Shown in pieces: positions 23,869 to 32,681 of a stretch of 64,000 nt of DNA. Each line of letters starts with the position of its first letter. Position 1 is the stretch's first letter. The notes beneath the pieces were generated by a model. That model was not told the origin of the DNA, searched no databases, and saw only the letters and a program-made list of their open reading frames with translations. The stretch comes from UMGS1889 sp900556055 (GTDB lineage Bacteria > Bacillota > Clostridia > Oscillospirales > Ruminococcaceae): NCBI GenBank assembly GCA_902463265.1, contig CABQEV010000003.1, positions 1-64,000 on the forward strand, read 5' to 3'. Position numbers and translations under genes: made by a program.

Positions 23869-25818
23869 ATGACATTCAATACTACGGCAGAATATATTGC
23901 ATTGTATTTTTCGCTGCTGACGGGAATATCAATGTTTATCAACGATCCATGCTGGACAAAAAAGAAAGTGACATTTACCTGCTGCTCATTCCTTATTTCA
24001 ATAAACTGCTTTCTGAATATCCTTACATCGTCATTTATCGACATTTTCGGTCAGATCCCGCTCTGGGTGAACAATACTGTAACAGTGCTGTATTTTTCGA
24101 CGCTGTTTATGCTGATTTTCTGTTTTGCGGTGTATTTTATCATGATAATAGAAAAGGAAAATACTCAAAGGCAGAAAAGATATCTGACTGCTGTTTTCCT
24201 GCCGATACTGGCGGGAGTGCTTATTTCGGCAGCATCGCCGATGACAAAGCTGCTGTTCTATTATGATGACAATGGATATAACAGAGGTCCGCTCTCAAAG
24301 ATCACATATGTGATACTGATATATTCCGTGCTGGTAATAATCGTTTCGGCGATAAAAAGCGGCTCAAAGATCACGGGACGCATGAAGAAGCTGATAATCA
24401 TGTTCCCGATAATGTCGGGCATTGTTATGACGCTTCAGTTTATTCTGGACGATGTGCTTCTGACCGGTACTGCGGCTGTCAGCCTTCTGCTGCTCATGCT
24501 CCTGTTTCTGGAGCATGGCATTGTCGATATCGACAGCGATACGGGATTTAACGGGCATAAGAGCTTTATCACTGCTGTCGGCAACCGTATGAATAAGCTG
24601 AAAAGCTTTTCATGCGCACTTATCGAGATATCAAATGTTCAGGAGCTTTGCGATATTCTCGGCAGACAAAAATACAACAGGCTTATAATTATGATAGCGG
24701 GATATTTTGACAGCGTTCTTCCGCATTCATTGGGATACCGTTATTCTGACAACGGCTTTGCTTTCATATTCGATAAAATGCCGCCCGATGAAACGGAGAA
24801 GTATCTTTCTGAGCTTCAGCAAAGATTTTCCGAAAAGTTCTGCATAGATGGAACTGATGTCCTCTGCGGCATAAGCATCAGCACCGTTCACTGCCCATGC
24901 AAGGCGGAAAATGAGGATCAGCTTTCGGATATGCTTGAATACGGTGCAGTCCGGGCAAAGCTCAGAAAAGCAAGATCTGTATATGTCTGCGGCGATGACA
25001 CGTACAGGGCAGTTACACGCAGAAAGCAGATCGCAGAGATCTTAAAGCATGAGCTTAATTCGGATGACAACAATTTTGAGGTCTATTATCAGCCTATCTA
25101 CGACATTTCAAAGCATTGCTTCAGAACGGCTGAGTCACTCGTCCGACTGAACAAGACAGAAATAGGTCCGATATATCCCGATGAGTTCATACCTATTGCC
25201 GAGGAAATGGGCATGATAGTGCGGCTCGGTGAGATAGTTCTTGATAAGGCATGCGGATTTATTGCATCGCTTATCAGGGATAATGTGGATTTTGATGCTA
25301 TTTCGGTCAATTTCTCTGTTCATCAGATAATGCGTGACGACATAATCGACGAAGTAAAAAATGTTGTCAAAAAGCATAATATCCCTGCGGAAAAGTTAAG
25401 GATAGAGATAACCGAAAGTGTGCTTATCGACAATTTTGCACATGTAAAGCAGATGATGGATAAGCTTGGCGTGATCGGAATAAAGTTCTACATGGACGAT
25501 TTCGGAACGGGATATTCAAACTTTTCAAACATGGTCGAACTGCCGTTTGAGTATCTGAAAATTGATAAATCGCTCGTCCGAAGTGCGGAAAAGTCCGAAA
25601 AGGCGTATTCCGTGCTGAATTTCATCTCCAAAGCCTTCATAAATCAGAACATAAAGATACTGACGGAGGGCGTTGAAACGGAAAAGCAGGAGGAGATCGT
25701 CAGCAGCATCGGAGCATCGTATATTCAGGGCTTCCGATTTGCACGTCCTGTTCCCGGAGAAACCGCAAAGGAGTATTTCCTGGGCAAAAGAAATGATGCC
25801 CTTCTGCACACGATTTAA
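23869..25818 (+). CDS. Membrane protein with degenerate GGDEF and EAL domain (c-di-GMP phosphodiesterase)
   Basis: A 649-residue protein. Residues 1-220 form about seven membrane helices. A GGDEF-like domain (about 225-370) starts DSDTGFNGHKSF, but the active GGDEF loop is replaced by YSDNGFAF, so it cannot be a cyclase. The EAL domain (about 390-640) has ESLVRL at the EAL site and keeps the metal/catalytic residues: Asn in SVNFSVHQ, Glu in IEITES, the Asp pair in YMDDFGTGYS, Lys in LKIDKSL and Glu in TEGVET. It is probably an active c-di-GMP phosphodiesterase regulated through the membrane part. It starts 27 bases after pgsA with AAAGGGGG upstream and may share that operon. Confidence 0.88.
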   Translation: MTFNTTAEYIALYFSLLTGISMFINDPCWTKKKVTFTCCSFLISINCFLNILTSSFIDIFGQIPLWVNNTVTVLYFSTLFMLIFCFAVYFIMIIEKENTQRQKRYLTAVFLPILAGVLISAASPMTKLLFYYDDNGYNRGPLSKITYVILIYSVLVIIVSAIKSGSKITGRMKKLIIMFPIMSGIVMTLQFILDDVLLTGTAAVSLLLLMLLFLEHGIVDIDSDTGFNGHKSFITAVGNRMNKLKSFSCALIEISNVQELCDILGRQKYNRLIIMIAGYFDSVLPHSLGYRYSDNGFAFIFDKMPPDETEKYLSELQQRFSEKFCIDGTDVLCGISISTVHCPCKAENEDQLSDMLEYGAVRAKLRKARSVYVCGDDTYRAVTRRKQIAEILKHELNSDDNNFEVYYQPIYDISKHCFRTAESLVRLNKTEIGPIYPDEFIPIAEEMGMIVRLGEIVLDKACGFIASLIRDNVDFDAISVNFSVHQIMRDDIIDEVKNVVKKHNIPAEKLRIEITESVLIDNFAHVKQMMDKLGVIGIKFYMDDFGTGYSNFSNMVELPFEYLKIDKSLVRSAEKSEKAYSVLNFISKAFINQNIKILTEGVETEKQEEIVSSIGASYIQGFRFARPVPGETAKEYFLGKRNDALLHTI

Positions 25819-25822
25819 TATA

Positions 25823-25932
25823 TAATACTAAAAAACCATTGAATTATGGGAATCTCTCGCCGCAAAACCGCATATATCAAAGCTTTTGCGGCGATTTCTT
25901 CTCCATAATTCTAATGGTTTTTGTTATAAGCA
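25823..25932. repeat. 110-bp palindromic MITE-like element, copy 1
   Basis: Terminal inverted repeats of about 26 bases (TACTAAAAAACCATTG-AATTATGG against CCATAATT-CTAATGGTTTTTG) enclose an inner stem CTCGCCGCAAAA / TTTTGCGGCGA with the loop CCGCATATATCAAAGC. Differs from the copy at 37206 at only about three positions. No ORF. Lies after the EAL gene and could also act as its terminator. Confidence 0.85.
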
Positions 25933-26073
25933 CCGTATGAAGGATCATGCGGTGCTTTGTGTACATTCACTTATAATTCACGAAAATGTTTCCCCATTTT
26001 GTAAATTATTCATCTGGAATACTTGAATGTATACTTTAGTTGTTGTAAAATTTATATATAGGTAATATTGTAT

Positions 26074-26703
26074 TTACAGGAATGCGAGGAGAATGAGTAT
26101 TGCTCCGCTTATCCAGCTGATGTTTATTTCCCGCTTATCTGTCATCCTGCCGAGCAGACTGCCGATCAGCAGGAAGAACAGCCCGAAAATAAACGCAGAG
26201 ATCAGCAGAGGAACGGTTCTGATCTCTGTCAGACCTGCGCTGATGCCGCTTAGAAGTGAGTCTGTTGAAAGCGCAGCAGCAAGTGCGGTCGCTTCAAACG
26301 GACTGATGGATTTGGATCTGTCGCAGTCAGCAGCGGTTTCGTCAATGTAAAGGCTGACGGCGAATCTTATCCCCCTGCATTTTATGCAAAGATTTTTACC
26401 TGAGCATTTTTTTAGTATACGCTTGATAAAATGTCCCAGAATGCAAATTATTCCAAGGATAAAAAGTGCCCAGAAGGATATTTGACGGCAGATCTCGCGG
26501 TCGAAGCATTTCTCGATAATATCGGAAAAAAAGAGGGAAACGGACAGAAAAAGCGTTCCTACAAAGCTGATTATGATTGCTGAAACAGGCGGCAGCTTTA
26601 TTTTTTCCGATGCAAGACCTATCCCCGCAGCCAGGCAGTCAAGCGAAAGTGCGGCAGACATAAGCAAAACTTTCAACATTGTGCAGCAGGATCCTTTCTT
26701 CAT
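26074..26703 (-). CDS. ytaF: YtaF-like sporulation membrane protein (MntP-related)
   Basis: A 209-residue protein with six helices in two similar halves. SAALSLDCLAAGIGL and AAALSTDSLLSGISAG are the repeated signature containing the conserved Asp of the YtaF/MntP family. YtaF is a sporulation membrane protein of unproven function; MntP relatives export manganese. A loop with CIKCRG lies between the halves. The start could be 26703 or the ATG 24 bases inside. Downstream, close to the stop, no terminator is obvious. Confidence 0.85.
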   Translation of the reverse strand: MKKGSCCTMLKVLLMSAALSLDCLAAGIGLASEKIKLPPVSAIIISFVGTLFLSVSLFFSDIIEKCFDREICRQISFWALFILGIICILGHFIKRILKKCSGKNLCIKCRGIRFAVSLYIDETAADCDRSKSISPFEATALAAALSTDSLLSGISAGLTEIRTVPLLISAFIFGLFFLLIGSLLGRMTDKREINISWISGAILILLAFL

Positions 26704-26811
26704 AGTTTAATCAGGTGCTTTATTTTATATTATGAAGTCAGGAACGGCAGCGTGAATTTATTTCGTAAAATGTTGAAAACTGTTAACTTTTAGAGTACGG
26801 CTTTATAACTA

Positions 26812-26840
26812 TTGACGTTTATAATCGAATATGTTATAAT
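26812..26840 (+). promoter_or_regulatory. Sigma-A-type promoter of birA
   Basis: TTGACG, 17 bases, TATAAT, with a leader of about 105 bases. GTTAAC half sites at about 26782 and 26849 flank it and could be part of a BirA-type operator, but the spacing is not canonical. Confidence 0.65.
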
Positions 26841-26950
26841 ATTATTGTGTTAACTTTACATTTAGGCTCAAAAGCGCCCGTTTGTAAAACAATGTTGATA
26901 ACTATTCCAGTTTATGAAAATATTTGTAAATTATTGGGAGGCAAGGATTT

Positions 26951-27925
26951 ATGCCATTAAAGGATCGTGTTCTCGCTGTTCTTGAAGAAAACAAGGGTAA
27001 GAGCGTTTCGGGAAGCGATATAGCAGCGTCGATCGGTATGACGCGCAGCGCAGTCTGGAAAGCTATAAAATCTCTCAGAGAAGAGGGCTATTCTATATAT
27101 GCTGTGACAAACAGGGGCTACTGTCTGTTAGATGAGAGTGACATTCTCAGCGAACCCGGCATAAGAAGCTATCTGAAAACTGAGCGTCTCGGAAGGCACT
27201 GCGATATATTCAAAACTATTGATTCGACTAATACCTTTGCCAAGAGCCTTGCTCAGCTGGGCGGAGAGCATGGTTCGATAATCATTGCCGAACAGCAGAC
27301 AGCCGGCAGAGGCAGAATGAGCAGATCATACTATTCTCCCGGAAACATGGGAATATATATGAGCGTTATCCTTCGTCCGAAAATGTCTGTTGAATATTGC
27401 CTGATGATAACGTCCTGTGCAGCTGTTGCTGTTGCGGAGGCTATTGAAAATGTCTGCGGCGTTAAGGCTGACATCAAGTGGGTGAATGATATCTATATCA
27501 ACGGCAAAAAGGTCTGCGGTATTCTGACTGAGTCTGCTATTGATATTGAGCATGGTGGACTTGAATATGCTATCCTCGGAATAGGACTTAATGTCACAAA
27601 CGATTCCTTCCCGAAGGATCTTGAAAATACCGCTACATCCCTTTATCTTGAAACAGGCAAAATATTCTCACGTAATCAGCTTATTGCCGAGATACTCAAT
27701 CGTCTTGAGGAAAATCTTGCTGCTATCTCTGATAAATCATTCCTTGATGAATACAGAAAGCGTTCTATTCTTTTCGGACATAGGGTAGCTATCACAAAGA
27801 ATGAAGTTACTGAATATGCAAACTGTGAGGGAATAGACGAGTACGGTCGTCTTGTTGTCACTATGGAAGGCACAGGCGAGTGCCGTGAGTTGAATTCCGG
27901 CGATGTAAAAGTTGCTGATAAATAA
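26951..27925 (+). CDS. birA: Bifunctional biotin-protein ligase / biotin repressor BirA
   Basis: A 324-residue group II biotin ligase. N-terminal helix-turn-helix SGSDIAASIGMTRSAVWKAI (residues 21-40), catalytic domain with TAGRGRMSRSYYSPG (biotinyl-AMP loop) and KWVNDIYINGKKVCGILTE, and a C-terminal SH3-like domain. It attaches biotin to carrier proteins and, with its HTH, can repress biotin genes. GGGAGG precedes the ATG. Monocistronic, with its own terminator. Confidence 0.95.
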   Translation: MPLKDRVLAVLEENKGKSVSGSDIAASIGMTRSAVWKAIKSLREEGYSIYAVTNRGYCLLDESDILSEPGIRSYLKTERLGRHCDIFKTIDSTNTFAKSLAQLGGEHGSIIIAEQQTAGRGRMSRSYYSPGNMGIYMSVILRPKMSVEYCLMITSCAAVAVAEAIENVCGVKADIKWVNDIYINGKKVCGILTESAIDIEHGGLEYAILGIGLNVTNDSFPKDLENTATSLYLETGKIFSRNQLIAEILNRLEENLAAISDKSFLDEYRKRSILFGHRVAITKNEVTEYANCEGIDEYGRLVVTMEGTGECRELNSGDVKVADK

Positions 27926-27936
27926 GAGCTTATATA

Positions 27937-27974
27937 AAAATATCCCATTGGTTTTTCCAATGGGATATTTTTTT
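27937..27974 (+). terminator. Rho-independent terminator after birA
   Basis: A perfect AAATATCCCATTGG / CCAATGGGATATTT stem followed by T residues. Confidence 0.9.
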
Positions 27975-27980
27975 GCATGA

Positions 27981-28026
27981 AAAAAACGCTTTGCGAAAGG
28001 TTACCCTTATCGCAAAGCGCCTTTTT
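27981..28026 (-). terminator. Rho-independent terminator after the zinc-ribbon gene
   Basis: On the minus strand CGCTTTGCG pairs with CGCAAAGCG and is followed by seven T residues, just downstream of the stop at 28048. Confidence 0.85.
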
Positions 28027-28047
28027 GTGTCGTTGATGATCCTTGGA

Positions 28048-28323
28048 TTATTCCTGCTTCATCTTAGCAAAGCAATCGCTGCAGTATACAGGACGGTCTT
28101 CTCTGGGTCTGAAAGGAACCTTAGCTACGCCGCCGCAGGAAGCGCATGTTGCCTCAAACATTTCTCTTTCGCCCTTAACGCCGTTCTTTCTTGCGTCACG
28201 GCAAGCCTTGCATCTCTGGGGTTCGTTCTGGAAGCCCTTTTCAGCATAGAATTCCTGCTCGCCGGCTGTGAATACGAACTCATTGCCGCATTCCTTACAT
28301 ACTAATGTCTTGTCTTCAAACAT
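28048..28323 (-). CDS. Zinc-ribbon domain protein
   Basis: A 91-residue protein with four CxxC knuckles: CKEC at residue 9, CKAC at 38, CASC at 60 and CSDC at 81, so two zinc ribbons. QRCKACRDARKNG and FRPREDRPVYCSDCF match the probable-zinc-ribbon (zf-trcl) and CxxC families of Clostridia. Function not known; nucleic-acid binding is a guess. GAGGG lies before the ATG. It follows the tRNA-like RNA by 27 bases and may be co-transcribed with the sigma-factor gene. Confidence 0.85.
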   Translation of the reverse strand: MFEDKTLVCKECGNEFVFTAGEQEFYAEKGFQNEPQRCKACRDARKNGVKGEREMFEATCASCGGVAKVPFRPREDRPVYCSDCFAKMKQE

Positions 28324-28350
28324 TTGATTTCCCTCGCTTAAATATAATTT

Positions 28351-28422
28351 GGACCTGAGGACGGACTCCCACCGACACCTTTGCTATGATAAAACAACGC
28401 TCTTTAATTAAGCTACTTGGCC
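28351..28422 (-). ncRNA. Non-canonical tRNA-like sequence (degenerate tRNA)
   Basis: Read on the minus strand the 72 bases fold as a tRNA-like cloverleaf. D-arm: GCTT...GAGC with a 7-base loop lacking the usual GG. Anticodon arm: TTGTT / AGCAA with loop TTATCAT (apparent anticodon ATC, T at position 33). T-arm: GTCGG / CCGTC with loop TGGGAGT in place of TTCRANT and one mismatch. The outer stem GGCCAAG / CAGGTCC pairs at only four of seven positions. No CCA is encoded. A normal translating tRNA is unlikely. It sits 8 bases after the stop of the sigma-factor gene and 27 bases before the zinc-ribbon start. Could be a dead tRNA, or a structured mRNA processing or regulatory element. Confidence 0.35.
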
Positions 28423-28430
28423 ATAATATC

Positions 28431-29012
28431 TCAGAATAATTTTGGAAGAGCCGCTCTGAGCTTGCGGCGTGTACGCATCAGCGAGTTGTCAACCGACTTT
28501 TCACTGACATTCAGCCTTTTGGCTATCTGTGAATATGAGCACCCGTTCAGAAACAGTCCGAATATTTTCCACTCCTTATGTGACAGCAACGATGATATAG
28601 TATCATACAGCTCCTTCATCTTTTCCCGTTCGATAAGGATATCTTCGGGAGTTGACAGGGAAGAGGAATCTGCTTCATCATCGGTCAGCTCTTCGTCTGT
28701 GGTTATATCGACGTGCTTTGCAATAACGTTTTTCATCCTGTTAGCGGCGCATACATCTGCATATGTTGCAAATTTTACACCCTTTCCCGGGTCGAATGTT
28801 TCAGCAGCTTTTATCACCGCCAGCAGACCTTCCTGAAGAAGATCGTCTGCATCTGTGGGATATTTTGCTGCAAAGCTGCACGCTTTTGCAAGAACAGGCT
28901 TTGTAAATCTTGAAACAAGATAAGCAAGAGCGGAACTGTCAGCTTTTGAACGTACTGCAAGTTCTTCATCGGAAAGCTCCGATAGTTTCTGATTAAGATC
29001 ACCGCTCGGCAT
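28431..29012 (-). CDS. Sigma-70 family RNA polymerase sigma factor (SigH-like)
   Basis: A 193-residue factor. Region 2: ADDLLQEGLLAVIKAAETFD and GVKFATYADVCAANRMKN; region 4: CSYSQIAKRLNVSEKSVDNS, a LuxR-like helix-turn-helix as in sigma-H/Spo0H relatives. An acidic linker (DEELTDDEADSSS) joins them. The sequence resembles stationary-phase/sporulation sigma-H types, but identity with Spo0H cannot be fixed. GAGG before the ATG at 29012; strong promoter at 29048-29076. Confidence 0.85.
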   Translation of the reverse strand: MPSGDLNQKLSELSDEELAVRSKADSSALAYLVSRFTKPVLAKACSFAAKYPTDADDLLQEGLLAVIKAAETFDPGKGVKFATYADVCAANRMKNVIAKHVDITTDEELTDDEADSSSLSTPEDILIEREKMKELYDTISSLLSHKEWKIFGLFLNGCSYSQIAKRLNVSEKSVDNSLMRTRRKLRAALPKLF

Positions 29013-29047
29013 TGTACAAACCTCATCGTTTCATTTTCTACACAATT

Positions 29048-29076
29048 ATTATAACATTTTGTTTCTTATTTGTCAA
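29048..29076 (-). promoter_or_regulatory. Sigma-A-type promoter of the sigma-factor gene
   Basis: Minus strand TTGACA, 17 bases, TATAAT, about 35 bases before the start codon. Confidence 0.85.
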
Positions 29077-29159
29077 GCAATTTTAAAAAAGCATAAAATC
29101 TTAGGCAATGTGACAAATATTTCTTTTGAATGGACGCTGAAATCGTCAAATTAAATAAA

Positions 29160-29228
29160 TTGCGGCTGTAATTTACATCATCCGACCGAAAATAACTTCT
29201 GAACCGGAGGATAAAATCACAGCCGCAG
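29160..29228 (-). terminator. Long hairpin, probable terminator of the DivIVA-like gene
   Basis: GCGGCTGT...ATTT pairs with AAAT...ACAGCCGC over about 20 positions with small bulges; on the minus strand it is followed by AATTTATTTAATTT. Larger than a usual terminator. Confidence 0.6.
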
Positions 29229-29281
29229 AGAATTCAAACGTTATGCAAAATATTAACCTGTTTAACGATCAAAGTATATGA

Positions 29282-30379
29282 TCACATATCGTCAAGCTTC
29301 AGGGAAGCAGGATCGACTGTTCCGTCATAGCCGTCATCAACAACTTCGTTGGATGATGCAGCACTGTTCGTCTGAGCCTCGATAGCCTTTGCCATATTTT
29401 CAAGCTCGCTCAGGTCAAATCCGAGAGGAGCGGCTTTCTTGGGTGCTGGCTTGCTTGCAGGTGCTGCAGGAGCCGGTGCAGGTGCAGGAGCCGGTGCGGG
29501 TGCAGGAGTCGGTGCAGGTACAGGAACCGATGCGGGCTTAGCGGGAGCGGGAGTCGAAGCCTTGGGAGCAGGAGCGGATGCCTTCACATTATCGGCAACC
29601 GGTTTATATCCGTTTTTTAATGAGGAAGATGTCTGTGCAATTGTTTCCTTAGCTTTGCTGAGCTTGGCAAGGCTTTCACTGGAGAACATTTCAAGAACTT
29701 CATTCAGCTTAGCAACATTCTGTTCGATAGTATTGAGATCATCAGCAACTTCAGCCTTGACCTTATCTGATGCAGCACGCATTTCAGCGGATCTGTCCTG
29801 AGCATCTGCGAGAACCTTCTTAGCGTTCTCATCTGCTGTCTTAACGATAGATGCAGCCTTGGAGTTAGCCTCGTCAACTACCTGATTAGCAAGCTTCTTT
29901 GCATCCTCGTCCATCTTCTTTGCATTTTCCTTAGCCTGTGCAACGATGGCATTAGCGGACTTCTGAGCCTCGATAAATACGTTTGAAATATCGAATGCGG
30001 CAGATTCCTGAGATGCGGCTGCAGGATTATTCTTAGCATCTGTAAGCTGCTGTTCGAGGTCTGCACACTTCTCCTTGAGAGATTCGATCTCATTGTTCTT
30101 GGAAGAGATCTCATCTTCTGCGCTCTTCATCTGGAGCTTGAGAGTATCGTTGTTTGCCTGTAATTCGGAAATCTTCGCCTTATCCGCAGCAAGCAGCTCC
30201 TCGTATTTTTCAGCGCCCTCAAAGTTTGCTGAGCCTGCGCCTTCAAGCATAGCATTCTTGCTTTCCAGCTCCTGTTCGAGAGTGTAAATCTTCGTATTCA
30301 GTTCGTCAACGTAGTTCAGTACGTCTTTTTTATCGAATCCGCCGAAGCTGACCGTTTTGAGAAAACCTGTACTCTCCAT
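29282..30379 (-). CDS. DivIVA-domain coiled-coil protein
   Basis: A 365-residue protein. Residues 1-40 (TVSFGGFDKKDVLNYVDELN) resemble the membrane-curvature-binding N-terminus of DivIVA/GpsB. Residues 30-125 and 140-255 are coiled coil (heptads such as KAKISELQANNDTLKLQM). A disordered Pro/Ala linker (about 265-325, alternating AP) precedes a short C-terminal helix. Likely a polar or division-site scaffold. GGAGGT precedes the start. The AP repeat is coded by repetitive GCA/GGA-type triplets (29456-29545), which gives a long antisense open frame. Confidence 0.8.
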   Translation of the reverse strand: MESTGFLKTVSFGGFDKKDVLNYVDELNTKIYTLEQELESKNAMLEGAGSANFEGAEKYEELLAADKAKISELQANNDTLKLQMKSAEDEISSKNNEIESLKEKCADLEQQLTDAKNNPAAASQESAAFDISNVFIEAQKSANAIVAQAKENAKKMDEDAKKLANQVVDEANSKAASIVKTADENAKKVLADAQDRSAEMRAASDKVKAEVADDLNTIEQNVAKLNEVLEMFSSESLAKLSKAKETIAQTSSSLKNGYKPVADNVKASAPAPKASTPAPAKPASVPVPAPTPAPAPAPAPAPAPAAPASKPAPKKAAPLGFDLSELENMAKAIEAQTNSAASSNEVVDDGYDGTVDPASLKLDDM

Positions 30380-30509
30380 AAGTAACTAACCTCCAAAAGT
30401 ATATTTTTCCGGCATACAGCGGATTGCAAGTTCCGTCAGCCGTAGAAAATGTCCGCAGATAAGCGGGGGACCAATGAATAAATATCATCTGCCCTTTATG
30501 TACAGATAT

Positions 30510-30538
30510 ATTATATCATATTTATTCACAAATCACAA
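30510..30538 (-). promoter_or_regulatory. Sigma-A-type promoter of the DivIVA-like gene
   Basis: Minus strand TTGTGA, 17 bases, TATAAT, about 130 bases before the start codon. The leader between holds no recognised riboswitch. Confidence 0.6.
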
Positions 30539-30596
30539 TAGAATTTTAAAAAAACTAATGTACAAAAATATGAGTGTATTTTCGTCATTTTCACCA

Positions 30597-31520
30597 TTAT
30601 TTTTCGGCTTTCCGTAAAATAAGCCATGTTGCGACAGTTGCTACTATTGATATTGCGACGGCGAACCATGAAGTTGGCACAGGAAGCCCCGTAACATTCA
30701 TGCCGTAGAAGCTGAAAACAATGGTCGGAATAGCCATAAGTATCGTTATGATAGTCAGTCTTTTCATTACGATATTAAGATTGTTGGAAATGACGGAAGC
30801 AAAAGTATCTGTCATTCCCGAGAGGATGCTCGTGTATATGCCTGCCATTTCGATAGCCTGTTTGATCTCAGTGAGAACGTCCTCGAGGAGATCCTGGTCG
30901 TCCTCGTAGAGCTTGATTATACGTCCTCGGAGGATCTTTTCGAGTGTTACCTCGTTTGATTTCAGGGAGGTCGAGAAGTATACAAGTGATTTCTGAAGAT
31001 CGAGCATCTGGATAAGCTCTTTGTTCTTCATTGACCTCTGCATCTGCTTTTCGGTCAGGTTTGTCAGCTTGTCGATCTGCTTCAGGTATGCAAGAAACTT
31101 CATTGCGATACGCAGAAGTATAGTCAGCAGAAACTGAGTTTTCAGCTGTGTGCGGAGATTCCGTATCTGACCGCCGTACATCTCTCTTATTATAATATTA
31201 TCTCTGAGTGAGATCGTGAATACGCATGAGGGTGTCAGGATTATGCCCATAGGCATTGTATAATAGGAGATAGCGTTTCTGCTGTCGTTTTCGGCAACAG
31301 CGTAGTCAACGATTATCAGAGTCTGATCGTCTTCGCTTTCGATACGCGAGGACTCTTCCTCATCGAGTGAGGAGCGGACGAAGCCTGCGTCCAGTCCGAA
31401 GTCGTCGATAATATGCTCGATCTCTTCGGGGGTAGGGGCAATAACTGACACCCAGCAGCCGTTGTCAATATCGTCGATCTCGACAAGACCGTCATCGCTT
31501 GTTTTATAGAAGTTTATCAT
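30597..31520 (-). CDS. corA: CorA family magnesium transporter
   Basis: A 307-residue transporter. Large N-terminal cytosolic funnel (1-240) starting with WVSVIAPTPEEI, long alpha helix, then two membrane helices with the selectivity motif YGMN (in FYGMNVTGLP) between them and a short basic tail. Moves Mg2+ (or Co2+) into the cell as a pentamer. Downstream of the SLOG gene with a 158-base gap; probably its own unit. Confidence 0.93.
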   Translation of the reverse strand: MINFYKTSDDGLVEIDDIDNGCWVSVIAPTPEEIEHIIDDFGLDAGFVRSSLDEEESSRIESEDDQTLIIVDYAVAENDSRNAISYYTMPMGIILTPSCVFTISLRDNIIIREMYGGQIRNLRTQLKTQFLLTILLRIAMKFLAYLKQIDKLTNLTEKQMQRSMKNKELIQMLDLQKSLVYFSTSLKSNEVTLEKILRGRIIKLYEDDQDLLEDVLTEIKQAIEMAGIYTSILSGMTDTFASVISNNLNIVMKRLTIITILMAIPTIVFSFYGMNVTGLPVPTSWFAVAISIVATVATWLILRKAEK

Positions 31521-31678
31521 CGGAAATACCGCCTTTCACACGAAAAAGCGGCGATCTATTGCAATATGGACGGCTTTCCGTGTATTAAGATTTATTTTCA
31601 TACCGTGGCTGTCAGGTTGCGGCAGAGACGGATCGCTGTTCATAGTGCACCTCCATAGATCGTAATTGTCTGCATTGG

Positions 31679-32200
31679 TCAGAAAAAGCATTCCCTGGTA
31701 ACGTAATTTCCTGCATTCAGCCAGACGAGTCTTTTGAAAATATGCGGCTGATCGGGCTTCATTGTTCCTGCAAAATTTTTTCTGAAGGATGCCAGAAAAA
31801 CGCAGTCGGCTATCTGCGACATATATTTGTCTGCATCTCTCAGGCAGTCGGGATGAAATTCATCGCCGATATAGATCACCTTGTCGGCTTTATCGGCAAC
31901 GTTTCTGCATCGGTTTTCAAATGTCGGCGGAAGATCGCCGATAAATCCGTCATACGGCATACAGCAGTAGAGCTTCATGTTTTCAAATCCGGGAAAATCT
32001 CTGCGCAGGCTGATTATTGATTCGCCTGTCCAGAGCGGGACTCCCGGGTAGCAGCCGCACATAAATGTGTCGAACCCTTCGGAATAGAGCTTGGTTATAT
32101 GCCGTATTATCTCCATTTTCAGGAGAGTTGACCGCACTTCGGTCTCGCCTGCAAGGTAGTTATCCTTGACGGCGGGCACGCCTATGCACGCACATATCAT
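31679..32200 (-). CDS. SLOG family protein, YpsA/DUF1273-like
   Basis: A 173-residue protein. The core GFDTFMCGCYPGVPLWTGES aligns with YpsA (GLEWILISGQLGVELWAAEA), with the nucleotide-loop glycines partly kept, followed by MKLYCCMPYDG and DCVFLAS at the family's later strands. SLOG proteins bind or process nucleotides; B. subtilis YpsA affects cell division and a YpsA-type gene is often next to a DivIVA/GpsB paralogue. Here it ends a three-gene minus-strand cassette after MNT and HEPN genes, 28 bases after the HEPN stop. Role unknown. Confidence 0.7.
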   Translation of the reverse strand: MICACIGVPAVKDNYLAGETEVRSTLLKMEIIRHITKLYSEGFDTFMCGCYPGVPLWTGESIISLRRDFPGFENMKLYCCMPYDGFIGDLPPTFENRCRNVADKADKVIYIGDEFHPDCLRDADKYMSQIADCVFLASFRKNFAGTMKPDQPHIFKRLVWLNAGNYVTRECFF

Positions 32201-32228
32201 TGTCGGACAATCCTTTCGTGGAAAAAAA

Positions 32229-32681
32229 TCAGCAGTTATCCTTAGACCTTTTTCGCCGGTAGCTTCTGAAGTCGAATCCGAGAAGCTCGCAGACGTGAAG
32301 CAGCATCTCCTGTGTGCAGGCTAAGATATCGTCAGCCTCATCGTAGGAAACGGTCAGCGGGATATCGGCGGGGTAGCGTGTTTCGATGTAGTACCTGTTG
32401 AGCATGGTACATTTCGTCAGCCATCTCATAAAATCCGTATCCTCCTGAGCCGCCTGTTTGCAGAGCCATGTAAGGTTGTGTCCGTCAAAAAGCTTTCTGT
32501 TTTTGTAGAGCATGAAGGCTTTCAGGGATTTTTCAAAGCACTGCTGGCAATGGAATGCGCAGATGCTCTGGAGCCTTTCATCTTCGTGGAGCTTTTCTGC
32601 TGCGAGATAATCCTCGAAAGCATGGAAAAGCCAGTCGTTATATCTTCTGCTGTCAGTATTATGGCCGCTTGTTCTGCTCAT
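32229..32681 (-). CDS. HEPN domain protein
   Basis: A 150-residue all-helical protein. CQQCFEKSLKAFMLYKNRKL followed by HNLTWLC is the HEPN core of the COG2250 type, and NRYYIETRYPAD matches the later conserved helix. An R-x5-H string (R62, H68) is present but lies where the family has its structural His, so it may not be the RNase RX4-6H motif. GGGAG precedes the ATG. Overlaps the MNT-like gene by 23 bases, the usual arrangement for HEPN-MNT pairs, which act as toxin-antitoxin or as sensor modules. Confidence 0.82.
   Translation of the reverse strand: MSRTSGHNTDSRRYNDWLFHAFEDYLAAEKLHEDERLQSICAFHCQQCFEKSLKAFMLYKNRKLFDGHNLTWLCKQAAQEDTDFMRWLTKCTMLNRYYIETRYPADIPLTVSYDEADDILACTQEMLLHVCELLGFDFRSYRRKRSKDNC

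Noticed and set aside
29439..29801. Gly/Ala-rich open frame on the plus strand
   Set aside because: Antisense of the Pro/Ala linker in the DivIVA-like gene; the repetitive codons create the open frame.
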